Positions 30,851 through 38,830 of a stretch of 64,000 nucleotides of DNA are shown here, one piece after another (position 1 is the first letter of the stretch; every line of letters starts with the position of its first letter). The stretch spans positions 37,752 to 101,751 of the forward strand of contig JADZCN010000082.1 in the NCBI GenBank assembly GCA_020851565.1, given 5' to 3'. Under the pieces are notes generated by a model. It made no database searches. It was not told where the DNA came from and was given only the letters and a program-made list of their open reading frames with translations. Source of the DNA: Acidobacteriota bacterium (GTDB lineage Bacteria; Acidobacteriota; Vicinamibacteria; Vicinamibacterales; UBA2999). Made by a program: the position numbers and the translations under genes.

Positions 30851-33295
30851 GTGAAACACGCCATCCGACGTCTGCTGACCAGTCCCGTCTTCAGCCTCAC
30901 CGCCCTCGTGACGCTGGGGGTGGCGATTGGCGCCAACGCCCTCATCTTCAGCGTGGTCAACGGCGTGCTGCTGAAGCCGCTGCCGTTCGCCAACCCTGAG
31001 CAGCTCGTCGCCGTGTGGCATTTCGCCCCCGGCGTGATGGCGGGCGACCTGAACATGTCGCCGGCCACGTATCTGACGTACCGCGACGAGCGGGTCTTCC
31101 AGGACATCGGCATGTGGCGTGATGAAGCCGCCTCGGTCACCGGGCACGGAGAGCCGGAACGCGTGGACACGCTGCGCGTCACCGAGGGCACGCTCCCTTT
31201 GCTCGGCATCCGGCCAGCGCTGGGCCGAATCTTCACCCCCGAGGACGATGCGCCGGGCAGCGCGCCCTCTGTGGTGCTCAGCCACGAATACTGGCAGCGG
31301 GTATTTGGCGGCAGCCCCGGCGCGCTCGGGCAGTCGCTCGTCATCGACGGCACGCCGACGCAGGTGATTGGCGTGCTGCCGGAGAGCTTCCGGTTCCTCC
31401 GCGAGCGCCCGGCCCTCGTGCTGCCCTTCCGCCTGAATCGAGCCGAGGTCTTCGTCGGCAACTTCAGTTACTACGGGCTGGCGCGGCTCAAGCCTGGCAC
31501 CACCATGACGCAGGCCAGCGCGGACATCGCCCGCCTCATTCCCAGCCTCCCGGATCGCTTCGCGCTGCCGCCCGGATTCAGCCGCGAGATGCTCGAAAAG
31601 GTGGGGCTTGCGCCAAACCTCCGGCCGCTCGCGCGCGACGTCGTCGGCGACATCGGCCGCATCCTCTGGGTGCTGCTGGGTGCGGTGGCCATCGTGCTGC
31701 TCGTCGCCTGCGCCAACATCGCGAACCTGTTCCTGGTGCGGGCCGAAGGCCGGCAGCAGGAGCTCGCCATCCGCTCGGCCCTCGGCGCCAGCCGCGGTCA
31801 GGTCATCGGCGAGCTCCTGGCCGAGGCGTTCATGTTGAGCACGGCGGCGGGCCTGCTCGGCCTGGCCCTCGCGGCGGGCGGAATCCGGGCGCTGCTCGCC
31901 CTCAACCCCTCGCAGCTCCCCCGCCTCGACGAGATTGCCCTGGATCCGATCGTGATGGCGTTCGTGCTCGTCGCCTCGCTGCTGGCTGCGCTGCTCTTCG
32001 GGCTCATCCCCGTCGTGAAGTATGCCAACCCGCAGGTGAGCACGACCCTCAAAGAGGGCGGGCGCGGCTCGAGCGACGGACGGCAGCGTCACCGGGCGCG
32101 TCACGCGCTGGTCGTCGCGCAGGTGGCCCTCGCGCTGGTACTGCTCGTCGGCTCGGGCCTCATGATCCGGACGTTCGTCGCGATGCGAAACGTGGATCCC
32201 GGCTTCAGGGGCCAGGACGAGATCTTCACGATGCGGATTGCGATTCCCGAGACGGTCGTGGAGGATCCGCTGCAGGCCGCGGCGACGCACGAGCAGATCC
32301 TGCGGCGCATCGAGGCCATCCCGGGCGTGACCTCGGTCGGGCTCGCCTCCTCGATGCCGATGGACGGCTTCAACAGCAACGACCCCGTCTGGGTGGAGGA
32401 CAAGCCCGGCCCGGAGGGGCAGATGCCGCCCATCCGGCGCTACAAATGGGTGACGCCGAACTTCTTCGGCACGGTCGGGACGCCGCTCATCGCGGGGCGC
32501 GACTTGACCTGGGACGACCTCCACGGCCTGCAGCCGGTGGTCATCATCAGCGACTCGCTCGCGCGCGAGTACTTCGGCAGCGCTGCCGCCGCACTCGGCC
32601 GCCGCATCCGCAACAGCCCCAAGAACCCGTGGCGCGAGGTCGTGGGCGTCGTCGCCGACGTCCGGGACGACGGCGTCACGCGGGGCGCCGTCCCGACGGT
32701 CTACTGGCCGATGACGATGAAGGACTACTGGGACCAGGAAACCTTCGTCCAGCGCTGGATGAGCTACGCGATCCGCACGCCGCGCGTCCGCACCGCCGGC
32801 TTCATCCGGGACGTGCAGCAGGCCGTCTGGAGCGTCAACCCGAACCTGCCGCTGGCGCGTCCGCGCACCTTCGCCGCGATCTACGACGAGTCGATGGCCG
32901 AGACCTCGTTCGCGCTCGTCATCATCGCCATCGCCGGGGGCGTGACGCTGCTGCTGGGGGTGGTGGGCCTCTACGGCGTCATCGCCTACATCGTGACCCA
33001 GCGGCGCCGCGAGGTCGGCATCCGCATGGCGCTCGGCGCCGGCGGCGCCGAGGTACAGCAGATGTTCGTGCGGCGTGGGCTGCAGCTGGCCGGCATTGGC
33101 GTGGTGATCGGACTGGGCGTCGCGCTGGCGGTCACGCGATTCCTCGCGTCGCTGCTGTTCGGGGTCAGCCCGTTCGACCCGCTCACCTACGTCTCCGTCG
33201 CGCTGGTGTTGACCGCGGTCACGCTGTTGGCCACGTGGCTGCCGGCGCGCCAGGCCGCTGGCGTGGATCCAGCCATTGCGCTCCGGTCGGAGTAG
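30851..33295 (+). CDS. ABC transporter permease, ADOP type, without the N-terminal extension
   Basis: 814 residues with two FtsX/MacB-like units in one chain: SPVFSLTALVTLGVAIGANALIF (first helix), YLTYRDERVFQDIGMWRDEAASVT (MacB domain), REGRQQELAIRSALG-like coupling sequence ending SALGASRGQVIGELLAEAF, a second periplasmic part with SMPMDGFNSNDPVWVED, and YIVTQRRREVGIRMALGAGGAEVQQMFV before the last helices. It ends PARQAAGVDPAIALRSE, the common ADOP tail. Unlike the copy at 15 kb it starts directly with the first helix and has no PadR partner. The GTG start has no clear Shine-Dalgarno. There is no ATPase gene nearby, so an unlinked one must supply it. Confidence 0.85.
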   Translation: MKHAIRRLLTSPVFSLTALVTLGVAIGANALIFSVVNGVLLKPLPFANPEQLVAVWHFAPGVMAGDLNMSPATYLTYRDERVFQDIGMWRDEAASVTGHGEPERVDTLRVTEGTLPLLGIRPALGRIFTPEDDAPGSAPSVVLSHEYWQRVFGGSPGALGQSLVIDGTPTQVIGVLPESFRFLRERPALVLPFRLNRAEVFVGNFSYYGLARLKPGTTMTQASADIARLIPSLPDRFALPPGFSREMLEKVGLAPNLRPLARDVVGDIGRILWVLLGAVAIVLLVACANIANLFLVRAEGRQQELAIRSALGASRGQVIGELLAEAFMLSTAAGLLGLALAAGGIRALLALNPSQLPRLDEIALDPIVMAFVLVASLLAALLFGLIPVVKYANPQVSTTLKEGGRGSSDGRQRHRARHALVVAQVALALVLLVGSGLMIRTFVAMRNVDPGFRGQDEIFTMRIAIPETVVEDPLQAAATHEQILRRIEAIPGVTSVGLASSMPMDGFNSNDPVWVEDKPGPEGQMPPIRRYKWVTPNFFGTVGTPLIAGRDLTWDDLHGLQPVVIISDSLAREYFGSAAAALGRRIRNSPKNPWREVVGVVADVRDDGVTRGAVPTVYWPMTMKDYWDQETFVQRWMSYAIRTPRVRTAGFIRDVQQAVWSVNPNLPLARPRTFAAIYDESMAETSFALVIIAIAGGVTLLLGVVGLYGVIAYIVTQRRREVGIRMALGAGGAEVQQMFVRRGLQLAGIGVVIGLGVALAVTRFLASLLFGVSPFDPLTYVSVALVLTAVTLLATWLPARQAAGVDPAIALRSE

Positions 33296-33302
33296 GAGGG
33301 GG

Positions 33303-33375
33303 CCTGGGGTCTTGAGGTCTTGAGGTCTTGAGGTCTTGGGGTCCTGGGGTCTTGGGGTCCTGGGGTCTTGGGGGG
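33303..33375. repeat. GGTCTTGA / GGTCCTGG short word array
   Basis: About nine tandem units of GGTCTTGAG, GGTCTTGGG and GGTCCTGGG with a period of 8-10 nt between the ADOP permease and the methyltransferase gene. The family reappears at 34079-34128 on the other side of that gene. Confidence 0.7.
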
Positions 33376-33404
33376 ACTGGTGGGGAGGGGTTCCGCGTCG
33401 CCCC

Positions 33405-33410
33405 TATAAT
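33405..33410 (+). promoter_or_regulatory. Perfect -10 hexamer (TATAAT), leaderless methyltransferase mRNA
   Basis: TATAAT ends 9 nt before the ATG at 33420 with no ribosome site between. Transcription should start at or just before the ATG. The upstream GGTCCTGG array would cover the -35 region. Confidence 0.6.
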
Positions 33411-33419
33411 CGACTCAGC

Positions 33420-34076
33420 ATGCGGGTTCGAACCGCCACGGCGTTGTGTGCGCTTGCGGTGCTGATGGGCGGTGCGCTCGGGGCACAGCAGCCGCGCCCG
33501 CACGGGAAGCTATTCCCGCCGCAGGACCTCGGCCTCCTCGAAGCGCCCGACCGCGACCAGTGGCAGCGCCCCGATCGCATCATGGACGCGCTCGGCATCG
33601 CCGATGCCTCGGTAGTGGCCGACGTGGGCGCCGGTAGCGGATGGTTCACCATCCGGCTCGCGCGCCGCGTGGGCCCGCAGGGCATTGTCTACGCGCAGGA
33701 CGTCCAGCAGGAGATGCTGAACGCCATCACACGCCGCGTCCAGCGCGAGGGTCTGGCCAACGTGCGGACCGTCCTCGGACTCGGCAGCGATCCGCGCCTG
33801 CCCCGCGAGAGCCTCGACGCCGTGCTGCTCGTGGACGCGTACCACGAGATCGAGGATCGCGTGACGATGCTGGCGAATATCGCGAAGGCGCTCAAACCAC
33901 AGGGCCGGCTGGGCGTCGTGGACTTCAAGTTGGAGGGGAGCGGGCCGGGACCCGAGGCCGAAGAGCGCGTCAGCCCTGACGTCGTCGCGAGCGATGCCGC
34001 CAGCGCCGGCCTGCGCGTCGTGGGAACCGAGACGTACCTGCCCTATCAGTACTTCCTGATTTTCGGGAAACAGTAG
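33420..34076 (+). CDS. Class I SAM-dependent methyltransferase with a signal peptide
   Basis: 218 residues. An N-terminal signal-like segment (TALCALAVLMGGALGAQ) is followed by a linker (LFPPQDLGLLEAPDRDQWQR) and a Rossmann methyltransferase core: motif I ADVGAGSGWFTIRLAR, the acidic post-I strand VYAQDV, and LVDAYHEIEDRVTML. This group is annotated as class I methyltransferases with an export signal and is common in Acidobacteria and Proteobacteria. An exported methyltransferase is puzzling because SAM is cytoplasmic; the segment could instead be a membrane anchor with the domain inside. The mRNA seems leaderless. The acceptor substrate is unknown. It lies between two GGTCTTGG repeat arrays. 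Confidence 0.82.
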   Translation: MRVRTATALCALAVLMGGALGAQQPRPHGKLFPPQDLGLLEAPDRDQWQRPDRIMDALGIADASVVADVGAGSGWFTIRLARRVGPQGIVYAQDVQQEMLNAITRRVQREGLANVRTVLGLGSDPRLPRESLDAVLLVDAYHEIEDRVTMLANIAKALKPQGRLGVVDFKLEGSGPGPEAEERVSPDVVASDAASAGLRVVGTETYLPYQYFLIFGKQ

Positions 34077-34078
34077 TT

Positions 34079-34128
34079 CCGAGGTCCTGAGGTCTTCGGG
34101 TCCTGGGGTCTTGGGTTCAAGACCTCAG
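34079..34128. repeat. GGTCCTGA / GGTCTTGG short word array, second copy
   Basis: Variants of GGTCCTGAG, GGTCTTCGG and GGTCTTGGG, ending with an inverse word (GACCTCAG) that forms the last codons of the minus-strand bioY gene. Confidence 0.6.
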
Positions 34129-34716
34129 CATCCGCCACGCAACCGGCAGCACCGGTGCCGCCGCCGCGATCTTGATGACGTCCACCAGCATGAACGGGGA
34201 CGCGCCCAGCGCCACCGCCGCCACCAGACCCAGGTCCTTCGCCAGCCACAGCACGCCGCCGGCATAGACCGCCGCCAATCCTGCGGCCATCGCCAGGACG
34301 GCGGTCCACACCCGGCGATCCATTCCCCGCTCGGCCAGCCAGCCCGTGACGAGCGCCGCCAGCGGGTAGGCCATCAGGTATCCGCCCGAGGGCCCCATCA
34401 GGCGGAGCACGCCCTGCGGCAATTCTGGCGCGTGCGCAAACACCGGCAGCCCCGCGATGCCCAGCATGAGATAAAGGATCTGGCTCGTCGCACCCAGACG
34501 CGCGCCCAGCGCCGCCCCGCCCAGCAGCACCACCATGGGCTGCAGCGTGAAGGGCACGGGGGTGAACGGCAGTGGGAAGCTCACCTGCGCCAACGCGGCC
34601 GTGAGGACGGTGACGAAGAGCACCGCCAGCATCCGGACACCCGCCGCGGGGGATGATGAGGTCATCCGTTCGACGAGCGTTGACGCGTGGACAGCAGACG
34701 AGGCACGTGAAGTCAT
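34117..34716 (-). CDS. bioY: Biotin transporter BioY
   Basis: 199 residues with about six membrane helices. Family hallmarks are FTPVPFTLQPMVVLLGGAALG, QILYLMLGIAGLPVFA and RLMGPSGGYLMAYPLAALVTGWLAERG. BioY is the S-component that binds biotin and works alone or with the ECF energy module, which is not encoded here. Two starts are possible. I use ATG 34716 because TTGTCA-18-TAGAAT ends 8 nt before it; an ATG at 34665 would give a shorter N-terminus with no ribosome site. The start codon overlaps the divergent thiD start in a shared CATG, so the bioY promoter lies inside thiD. A biotin repressor site was not seen. Confidence 0.88.
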   Translation of the reverse strand: MTSRASSAVHASTLVERMTSSSPAAGVRMLAVLFVTVLTAALAQVSFPLPFTPVPFTLQPMVVLLGGAALGARLGATSQILYLMLGIAGLPVFAHAPELPQGVLRLMGPSGGYLMAYPLAALVTGWLAERGMDRRVWTAVLAMAAGLAAVYAGGVLWLAKDLGLVAAVALGASPFMLVDVIKIAAAAPVLPVAWRMLRS

Positions 34717-35539
34717 GACGAACGATTCTACCCGCAGGCCGCGGGCGCTGACAATTGCGGGGTCGGATTCGGGTGGAGGGGCCGGCATACAGGCGGATCT
34801 GAAGACCTTCGCGGCCTTTGGCGTGTACGGGACCTCGGCCATCACGGCCCTGACGGCCCAGAACACGCTCGGCGTGTCGGGCGTCCATGTCGTGCCGGCC
34901 GAGTTCGTGACGGCGCAGATCGAGGCGGTGGTCAGCGACATCGGCTGCGATGCCGTGAAGACCGGCATGCTCGCCACGTCGGCCATCGTCGAGGCCGTTG
35001 TGGCCGCGGTCGAGGCACTGGATCTCCCGAACCTCGTGGTCGATCCCGTCATGATCGCCAAGAGCGGTGACCGACTGCTGGACGCCGACGCCGTGCACGC
35101 CGTCCGTGCCTCGCTTCTCAAGGTGGCGCGGGTCGTGACGCCCAATATCCCCGAAGCCGAAGCGCTGGCGGGCATGTCCATCCAGTCGCGCGGCGACATG
35201 CGCGAGGCGGCCCGCCGCATCGCGGCGCTTGGCCCCGGCGCGGTGCTCGTCAAGGGCGGTCATCTGCCTGGCGACGAGGTCGTGGACCTGGTCTACGTCG
35301 ATGGCGTCTTCCATGAGCTGGCGGGACCGCGCGTGGAAGGGCGGCACACGCACGGCACCGGCTGCACGCTCGCCGCGGCCGTGGCCGCTGGCCTGGCGCG
35401 GGGCGAAGACCTGGTGGCCTCGGCCGAGGCGGCGAAGGCCTTCGTCGCCGGCGCGATGCGGCACGGCGTCAACGTCGGTCACGGCCATCAGCCGCTCGAT
35501 CACTTCTGGAGGTTCCCCGCGTCCGCTATACTCGATTGA
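34715..35539 (+). CDS. thiD: Hydroxymethylpyrimidine (phosphate) kinase
   Basis: 274 residues of ribokinase-fold enzyme. Motifs are ALTIAGSDSGGGAGIQADLKTFAAFGVYG at the substrate site, ALTAQNTLGV, VVDPVMIAKSGDRLL, VTPNIPEAEALAG, VLVKGGHL, and the catalytic anion hole THGTGCTLAAAVAAGLARG. ThiD phosphorylates HMP and HMP-phosphate in thiamine pyrophosphate synthesis. No ThiE or ThiC gene is beside it and no TPP riboswitch was seen. The ATG at 34715 is preceded by a weak GTGAAG. It is divergent from bioY, with start codons overlapping by two bases, and its end carries the promoter of moaE. Confidence 0.92.
   Translation: MTNDSTRRPRALTIAGSDSGGGAGIQADLKTFAAFGVYGTSAITALTAQNTLGVSGVHVVPAEFVTAQIEAVVSDIGCDAVKTGMLATSAIVEAVVAAVEALDLPNLVVDPVMIAKSGDRLLDADAVHAVRASLLKVARVVTPNIPEAEALAGMSIQSRGDMREAARRIAALGPGAVLVKGGHLPGDEVVDLVYVDGVFHELAGPRVEGRHTHGTGCTLAAAVAAGLARGEDLVASAEAAKAFVAGAMRHGVNVGHGHQPLDHFWRFPASAILD
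34725..34754 (-). promoter_or_regulatory. Promoter of bioY, inside thiD
   Basis: On the minus strand: TTGTCA at 34754-34749, an 18-nt spacer and TAGAAT at 34730-34725, ending 8 nt before the bioY ATG. It fits the sigma-70 consensus well and implies a leaderless bioY mRNA. Confidence 0.65.
35527..35532 (+). promoter_or_regulatory. -10 element (TATACT) before moaE
   Basis: TATACT lies inside the last codons of thiD and ends 11 nt before the moaE ATG; only a poor TTGAG stands between. No convincing -35 (TTCTGG at 35504 is weak). Confidence 0.45.
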
Positions 35540-35543
35540 GCCC

Positions 35544-36017
35544 ATGAATGCGCGGACGGCGGTCACCGACTCGGTGCTCGATGCGGCCATGCTGGCCGGC
35601 CTGGTCGAAGGCCCTGGCCATGGCGCCGTGGTCACGTTTCTCGGCCTCGTGCGGGACCACAACCAGGGCCGCCGGGTCACGCACCTGGTCTATGAGGCCT
35701 ACGAACCGCTGGCTGTCAAGGCCCTGGACCGCATCGTGCGCGAGGCCGCCGACCAGTGGCCTTCGGTGAGGATGGCCATCCATCACCGGACCGGGCAGCT
35801 GGCCATCGGCGAGGCCAGCGTGGTCATCGCCGCGGCATCGGCACATCGCGCCGACGCCTTTGCCTCCTGCCGATACGCGATAGAGCGCATCAAGCAGATC
35901 GTCCCGATCTGGAAGCACGAGTTCTTCGAGGGCGGCGATACCTGGGTCGAAGGCGCCACCGCCGACCCGGACGACGTCCGGGCCCTCGAGCAGGCGTTGA
36001 GGATTGCATGCGCGTGA
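35544..36017 (+). CDS. moaE: Molybdopterin synthase large subunit
   Basis: 157 residues. MoaE signatures are GAVVTFLGLVRDHNQGRRVTHLVYEAYEPLA, MAIHHRTGQLAIGEASVVIAAAS and HRADAFASCRYAIERIKQIVPIWKHEFFEGG, including the Lys and Arg that hold the MoaD tail and precursor Z. With MoaD it adds two sulfurs to cyclic pyranopterin monophosphate to make molybdopterin. It follows thiD by 4 nt and overlaps moaD by 10 nt. MoaA and MoaC genes are not in the window. Confidence 0.93.
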   Translation: MNARTAVTDSVLDAAMLAGLVEGPGHGAVVTFLGLVRDHNQGRRVTHLVYEAYEPLAVKALDRIVREAADQWPSVRMAIHHRTGQLAIGEASVVIAAASAHRADAFASCRYAIERIKQIVPIWKHEFFEGGDTWVEGATADPDDVRALEQALRIACA

Positions 36018-36253
36018 AGGTCCGGCTCTTCGCCAGGCTGCGCGAGCTGGGAGGCTCGGGCGAGCTGGTGCGCGATGTCCCGGACAACGCCACCGTCTCG
36101 GCCGTCTGGCAGTCGCTCGTGCAGGAATTTCCCGGGTTTGCGGACTATCGACCGTCGCTGTCGTGTGCCGTGAATACCGAGTACGCGAAGTTCACGACCG
36201 CCGTCGCCGATGGCGACGAAGTGGCCTTCATGCCGCCCGTGTCCGGCGGTTAG
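36008..36253 (+). CDS. moaD: Molybdopterin synthase small subunit
   Basis: 81 residues of ubiquitin-like fold: VRLFARLRELGGSGELV, NATVSAVWQSLVQEFPGF, AVNTEYAKFTTAVADGDEVAFMPPVSGG. The C-terminal Gly-Gly receives the thiocarboxylate used as sulfur donor. The ATG lies inside the end of moaE (10-nt overlap), so the two chains are made together. It is clearly different from the MoaD-like protein at 9 kb in sequence and partner. Confidence 0.93.
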   Translation: MRVKVRLFARLRELGGSGELVRDVPDNATVSAVWQSLVQEFPGFADYRPSLSCAVNTEYAKFTTAVADGDEVAFMPPVSGG

Positions 36254-36341
36254 GCCCGCACGCGGCGGTGCGCGGGCCGCGTGGCGCCCGTGGCCCCGGC
36301 ACCTGGCGCGCGCCGTGCGATGCACCGTTTGGACCCAGGCA

Positions 36342-36420
36342 GCCAAGCACCCTTGCACCCTGCACCCATGCACCCTGCACCCTTGCACCCAGCACCCATG
36401 CACCCCTGCACCCCGCACCT
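36342..36420. repeat. TGCACCC short word array upstream of prfA
   Basis: About ten tandem TGCACCC words separated by T, A, CT or AG in the gap between moaD and prfA; examples are GCACCCTTGCACCCTGCACC and GCACCCATGCACC. The unit is 8-9 nt. A second array of the same words is at 42992-43072. Confidence 0.75.
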
Positions 36421-36437
36421 GATCCGGAGGACCGGCC

Positions 36438-37520
36438 GTGTTTGACAAGCTGGCCGCGGTCGAGACCCGATACGAGGAGCTGATGGCCTCGCTCGGCACG
36501 GCGACCGTGCAGAACGACCCGGCCGAGTACCGCAAGCAGGCCAAGACCCTGAGCGATCTCGAGCCACTGGTCGAGAAGTACCGCGAGTACAAGGGCGTGG
36601 CCGCGGAGATCGCGCAGGCCGAGGAGCTGATGAAGGCCGGCGACCCCGAGATGCGGGACCTGGCCCAGGAGGAACTGAGCGACCTCACCATGCGGCAGGG
36701 ACGCATCGTGGACGAGCTGAAGATCCTGCTCATCCCGAAGGACCCGAACGACGAGAAGAACGTCCTCGTCGAGATTCGGGCGGGAACGGGGGGCGAGGAG
36801 GCGGCGCTGTTCGCGGGCGACCTGTACCGCATGTACACGCGCTACGCGGAGCGTCAGGGCTGGAAGCTCGAAATCCTGAATCTGAGCGAGGCCGGGCAGG
36901 GCGGACTGAAGGAAGTCATCGTCAGCATCACGGGCCGTGGCGCGTACAGCAGGTTGAAATACGAAAGCGGCGTGCACCGCGTGCAGCGCGTGCCCGCCAC
37001 CGAGGCCTCGGGGCGCATCCACACGTCGACGGCCACGGTGGCGGTCCTGCCCGAAGCGGACGAGATCGATATTCAGATCCAGGACAAGGACCTGCGTATC
37101 GACACGTTCTGCTCGAGCGGGCCCGGCGGGCAGAGCGTGAACACCACCTACTCGGCCGTCCGCGTCACGCACCTGCCCACCGGCATCGTCGTGTCGCAGC
37201 AGGACGAGAAGTCGCAGATCAAGAACCGCGCGAAGGCCCTGAAAGTGCTGCGCTCGCGGCTGTACGATCTCGAGATGCAGAAGCAGCAGGATGCCATCGC
37301 GAAGGAGCGCCGCGGCCAGGTCGGGTCGGGCGATCGGTCCGAGAAGATCCGGACCTACAACTTTCCGCAGAGCCGCATCACCGACCACCGGATCAACTAC
37401 ACGACGCACCAGCTCACCTCGGTGCTGGACGGCAACATCGGCGAGCTGGTCGACGCGCTGACCACCTACTACACGGCCGAGAAGCTGAAGGAAGTCACGG
37501 CGGTCGAGACCGGGCTCTGA
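36438..37520 (+). CDS. prfA: Peptide chain release factor 1
   Basis: 360 residues, the normal RF1 size. The catalytic GGQ is in [19 protein letters not shown], and [20 protein letters not shown] and [30 protein letters not shown] are class hallmarks. It reads UAA and UAG. The start is GTG at 36438 with GGAGG 8 nt upstream, just after the TGCACCC array. prmC, whose product methylates the GGQ Gln, follows 14 nt downstream, a conserved pair. Confidence 0.95.
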   Translation: MFDKLAAVETRYEELMASLGTATVQNDPAEYRKQAKTLSDLEPLVEKYREYKGVAAEIAQAEELMKAGDPEMRDLAQEELSDLTMRQGRIVDELKILLIPKDPNDEKNVLVEIRAGTGGEEAALFAGDLYRMYTRYAERQGWKLEILNLSEAGQGGLKEVIVSITGRGAYSRLKYESGVHRVQRVPATEASGRIHTSTATVAVLPEADEIDIQIQDKDLRIDTFCSSGPGGQSVNTTYSAVRVTHLPTGIVVSQQDEKSQIKNRAKALKVLRSRLYDLEMQKQQDAIAKERRGQVGSGDRSEKIRTYNFPQSRITDHRINYTTHQLTSVLDGNIGELVDALTTYYTAEKLKEVTAVETGL

Positions 37521-37534
37521 CGGCCCCGGAGGCC

Positions 37535-38416
37535 ATGACGCTCCACGAACACCTGCGGGCGGCGCGCGCGCGGCTCATCGCCGCGGGCATTCCCCGGGTC
37601 GAAGCCATCCTCGACGCCGAGCTGCTGGCCCGTTACGTCCTCGGCTGGGATCGCGTAGCGCTCGTGGCTCGCCTGCCCGACCCGGCTCCGGCCGGCTTCG
37701 CCAGCGCCTACGCGGCGTGCGTGGACCGGCGTGCCGTACGGGAGCCGCTGGCCTACATCACCGGCGTTCAGGAGTTCTGGGATCGCCAGTTCCAGGTGGG
37801 CCCCGGCGTCCTGATCCCGCGGCCTGAAACCGAGCTCATCATCGAGGAAGCCCTCTCATGGGCGGGTGCCCGCGCGGCGGGTGCGGCCCCTTTGCGCGTC
37901 CTAGACATCGGCACCGGGAGCGGCTGCCTGGCGGTCACCCTGGCCCTGGAGATCGCCGGCGCGCAGGTCGCCGCCACCGACGTCTCCAGCGCAGCGCTGG
38001 CCATCGCGCGCACGAACGCCGAACGGCTCGGGGCGACGGTCGACTTCCACCTGGGAGCGTACCTCGCGGACCTTGCGGGCTCGTTCGACCTCATCGTCTC
38101 GAACCCGCCCTACGTGGCCGCGCCGGCCCACGCCGGCCTCGCCCCGGAAGTGCGCGACCACGAGCCGGTGACGGCGCTGGTCGCAGGCGCCGAGGGCCTG
38201 GATGTCATCAGGGAGATCGTCAGGAGGGCAGGCCCGGCGCTGGCGCCTGCTGGCCTGCTGCTGATGGAGATCGGCTACGACCAGGCAGCCGCGGTGTCGC
38301 GGATCGTCGCGGACAGCGAAGGCCTGCGACTCCTCCAGATCCGCGAGGACCTTCAGGGCATCCCGCGTGTGGCCATCGTCGCCTCGACGCGCCCGCGCGT
38401 GGACTCTTCGGGATGA
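37535..38416 (+). CDS. prmC: Release factor glutamine methyltransferase
   Basis: 293 residues. The N-terminal helical substrate domain (EAILDAELLARYVLGWDR, EPLAYITGVQEFWDRQFQV) is followed by LIPRPETELIIEEAL, SAM motif I VLDIGTGSGCLAVTLALE and the catalytic NPPY in LIVSNPPYVA. PrmC N5-methylates the Gln of the GGQ motif in release factors. It forms a unit with prfA. The C-terminus VASTRPRVDSSG is a short non-conserved tail. Confidence 0.93.
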   Translation: MTLHEHLRAARARLIAAGIPRVEAILDAELLARYVLGWDRVALVARLPDPAPAGFASAYAACVDRRAVREPLAYITGVQEFWDRQFQVGPGVLIPRPETELIIEEALSWAGARAAGAAPLRVLDIGTGSGCLAVTLALEIAGAQVAATDVSSAALAIARTNAERLGATVDFHLGAYLADLAGSFDLIVSNPPYVAAPAHAGLAPEVRDHEPVTALVAGAEGLDVIREIVRRAGPALAPAGLLLMEIGYDQAAAVSRIVADSEGLRLLQIREDLQGIPRVAIVASTRPRVDSSG

Positions 38417-38488
38417 CGAGCTTCCGGCCCGTAAGGACGAGGCCGGGATGGCTTGTGCGCCGCGCGGCTCTGATCCACCATGTGATGC

Positions 38489-38830
38489 ATGTCGTGCCTG
38501 TTCTGTCGCATCATCTCGGGTGAGATCCCGGCGTCGAAGGTGTACGAGGACGACCGGGTCGTGGCGTTCAACGACATCAATCCCCAGGCGCCCATGCACG
38601 TGCTGGTCGTCCCGAGAGCGCACATCGCGACGGTCAACGACCTCGCGGAGGGACACGATGCGCTGGTGGGCGCCATGCTGCGCCGCGCCGCGGCCATCGC
38701 CCGGGAGCGGGGCTACGACGGCAGCGGCTACCGCACGGTGTTCAACTGCAACGCGCAGGCCGGCCAGTCGGTCTTCCACCTGCACCTGCACGTCCTGGGC
38801 GGGCGCGCGATGGCCTGGCCCCCTGGCTGA
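38489..38830 (+). CDS. HIT family protein (HINT-type nucleotide hydrolase)
   Basis: 113 residues. CLFCRIISGEIPASKVYEDD is the usual N-terminus, with CxxC zinc ligands, and QSVFHLHLHVLGGRAM holds the histidine triad HxHxHxx. HINT proteins hydrolyse adenosine phosphoramidates and mixed anhydrides. The gene has no visible Shine-Dalgarno. Its TGA directly abuts the stop of the opposing GNAT gene, so no terminator fits between them. Confidence 0.92.
   Translation: MSCLFCRIISGEIPASKVYEDDRVVAFNDINPQAPMHVLVVPRAHIATVNDLAEGHDALVGAMLRRAAAIARERGYDGSGYRTVFNCNAQAGQSVFHLHLHVLGGRAMAWPPG

Noticed and set aside
34535..34714. An N-terminal 60-residue extension of ThiD, and a TPP riboswitch upstream
   Set aside because: The extension is not protein-like and overlaps bioY; no thi-box sequence was found.
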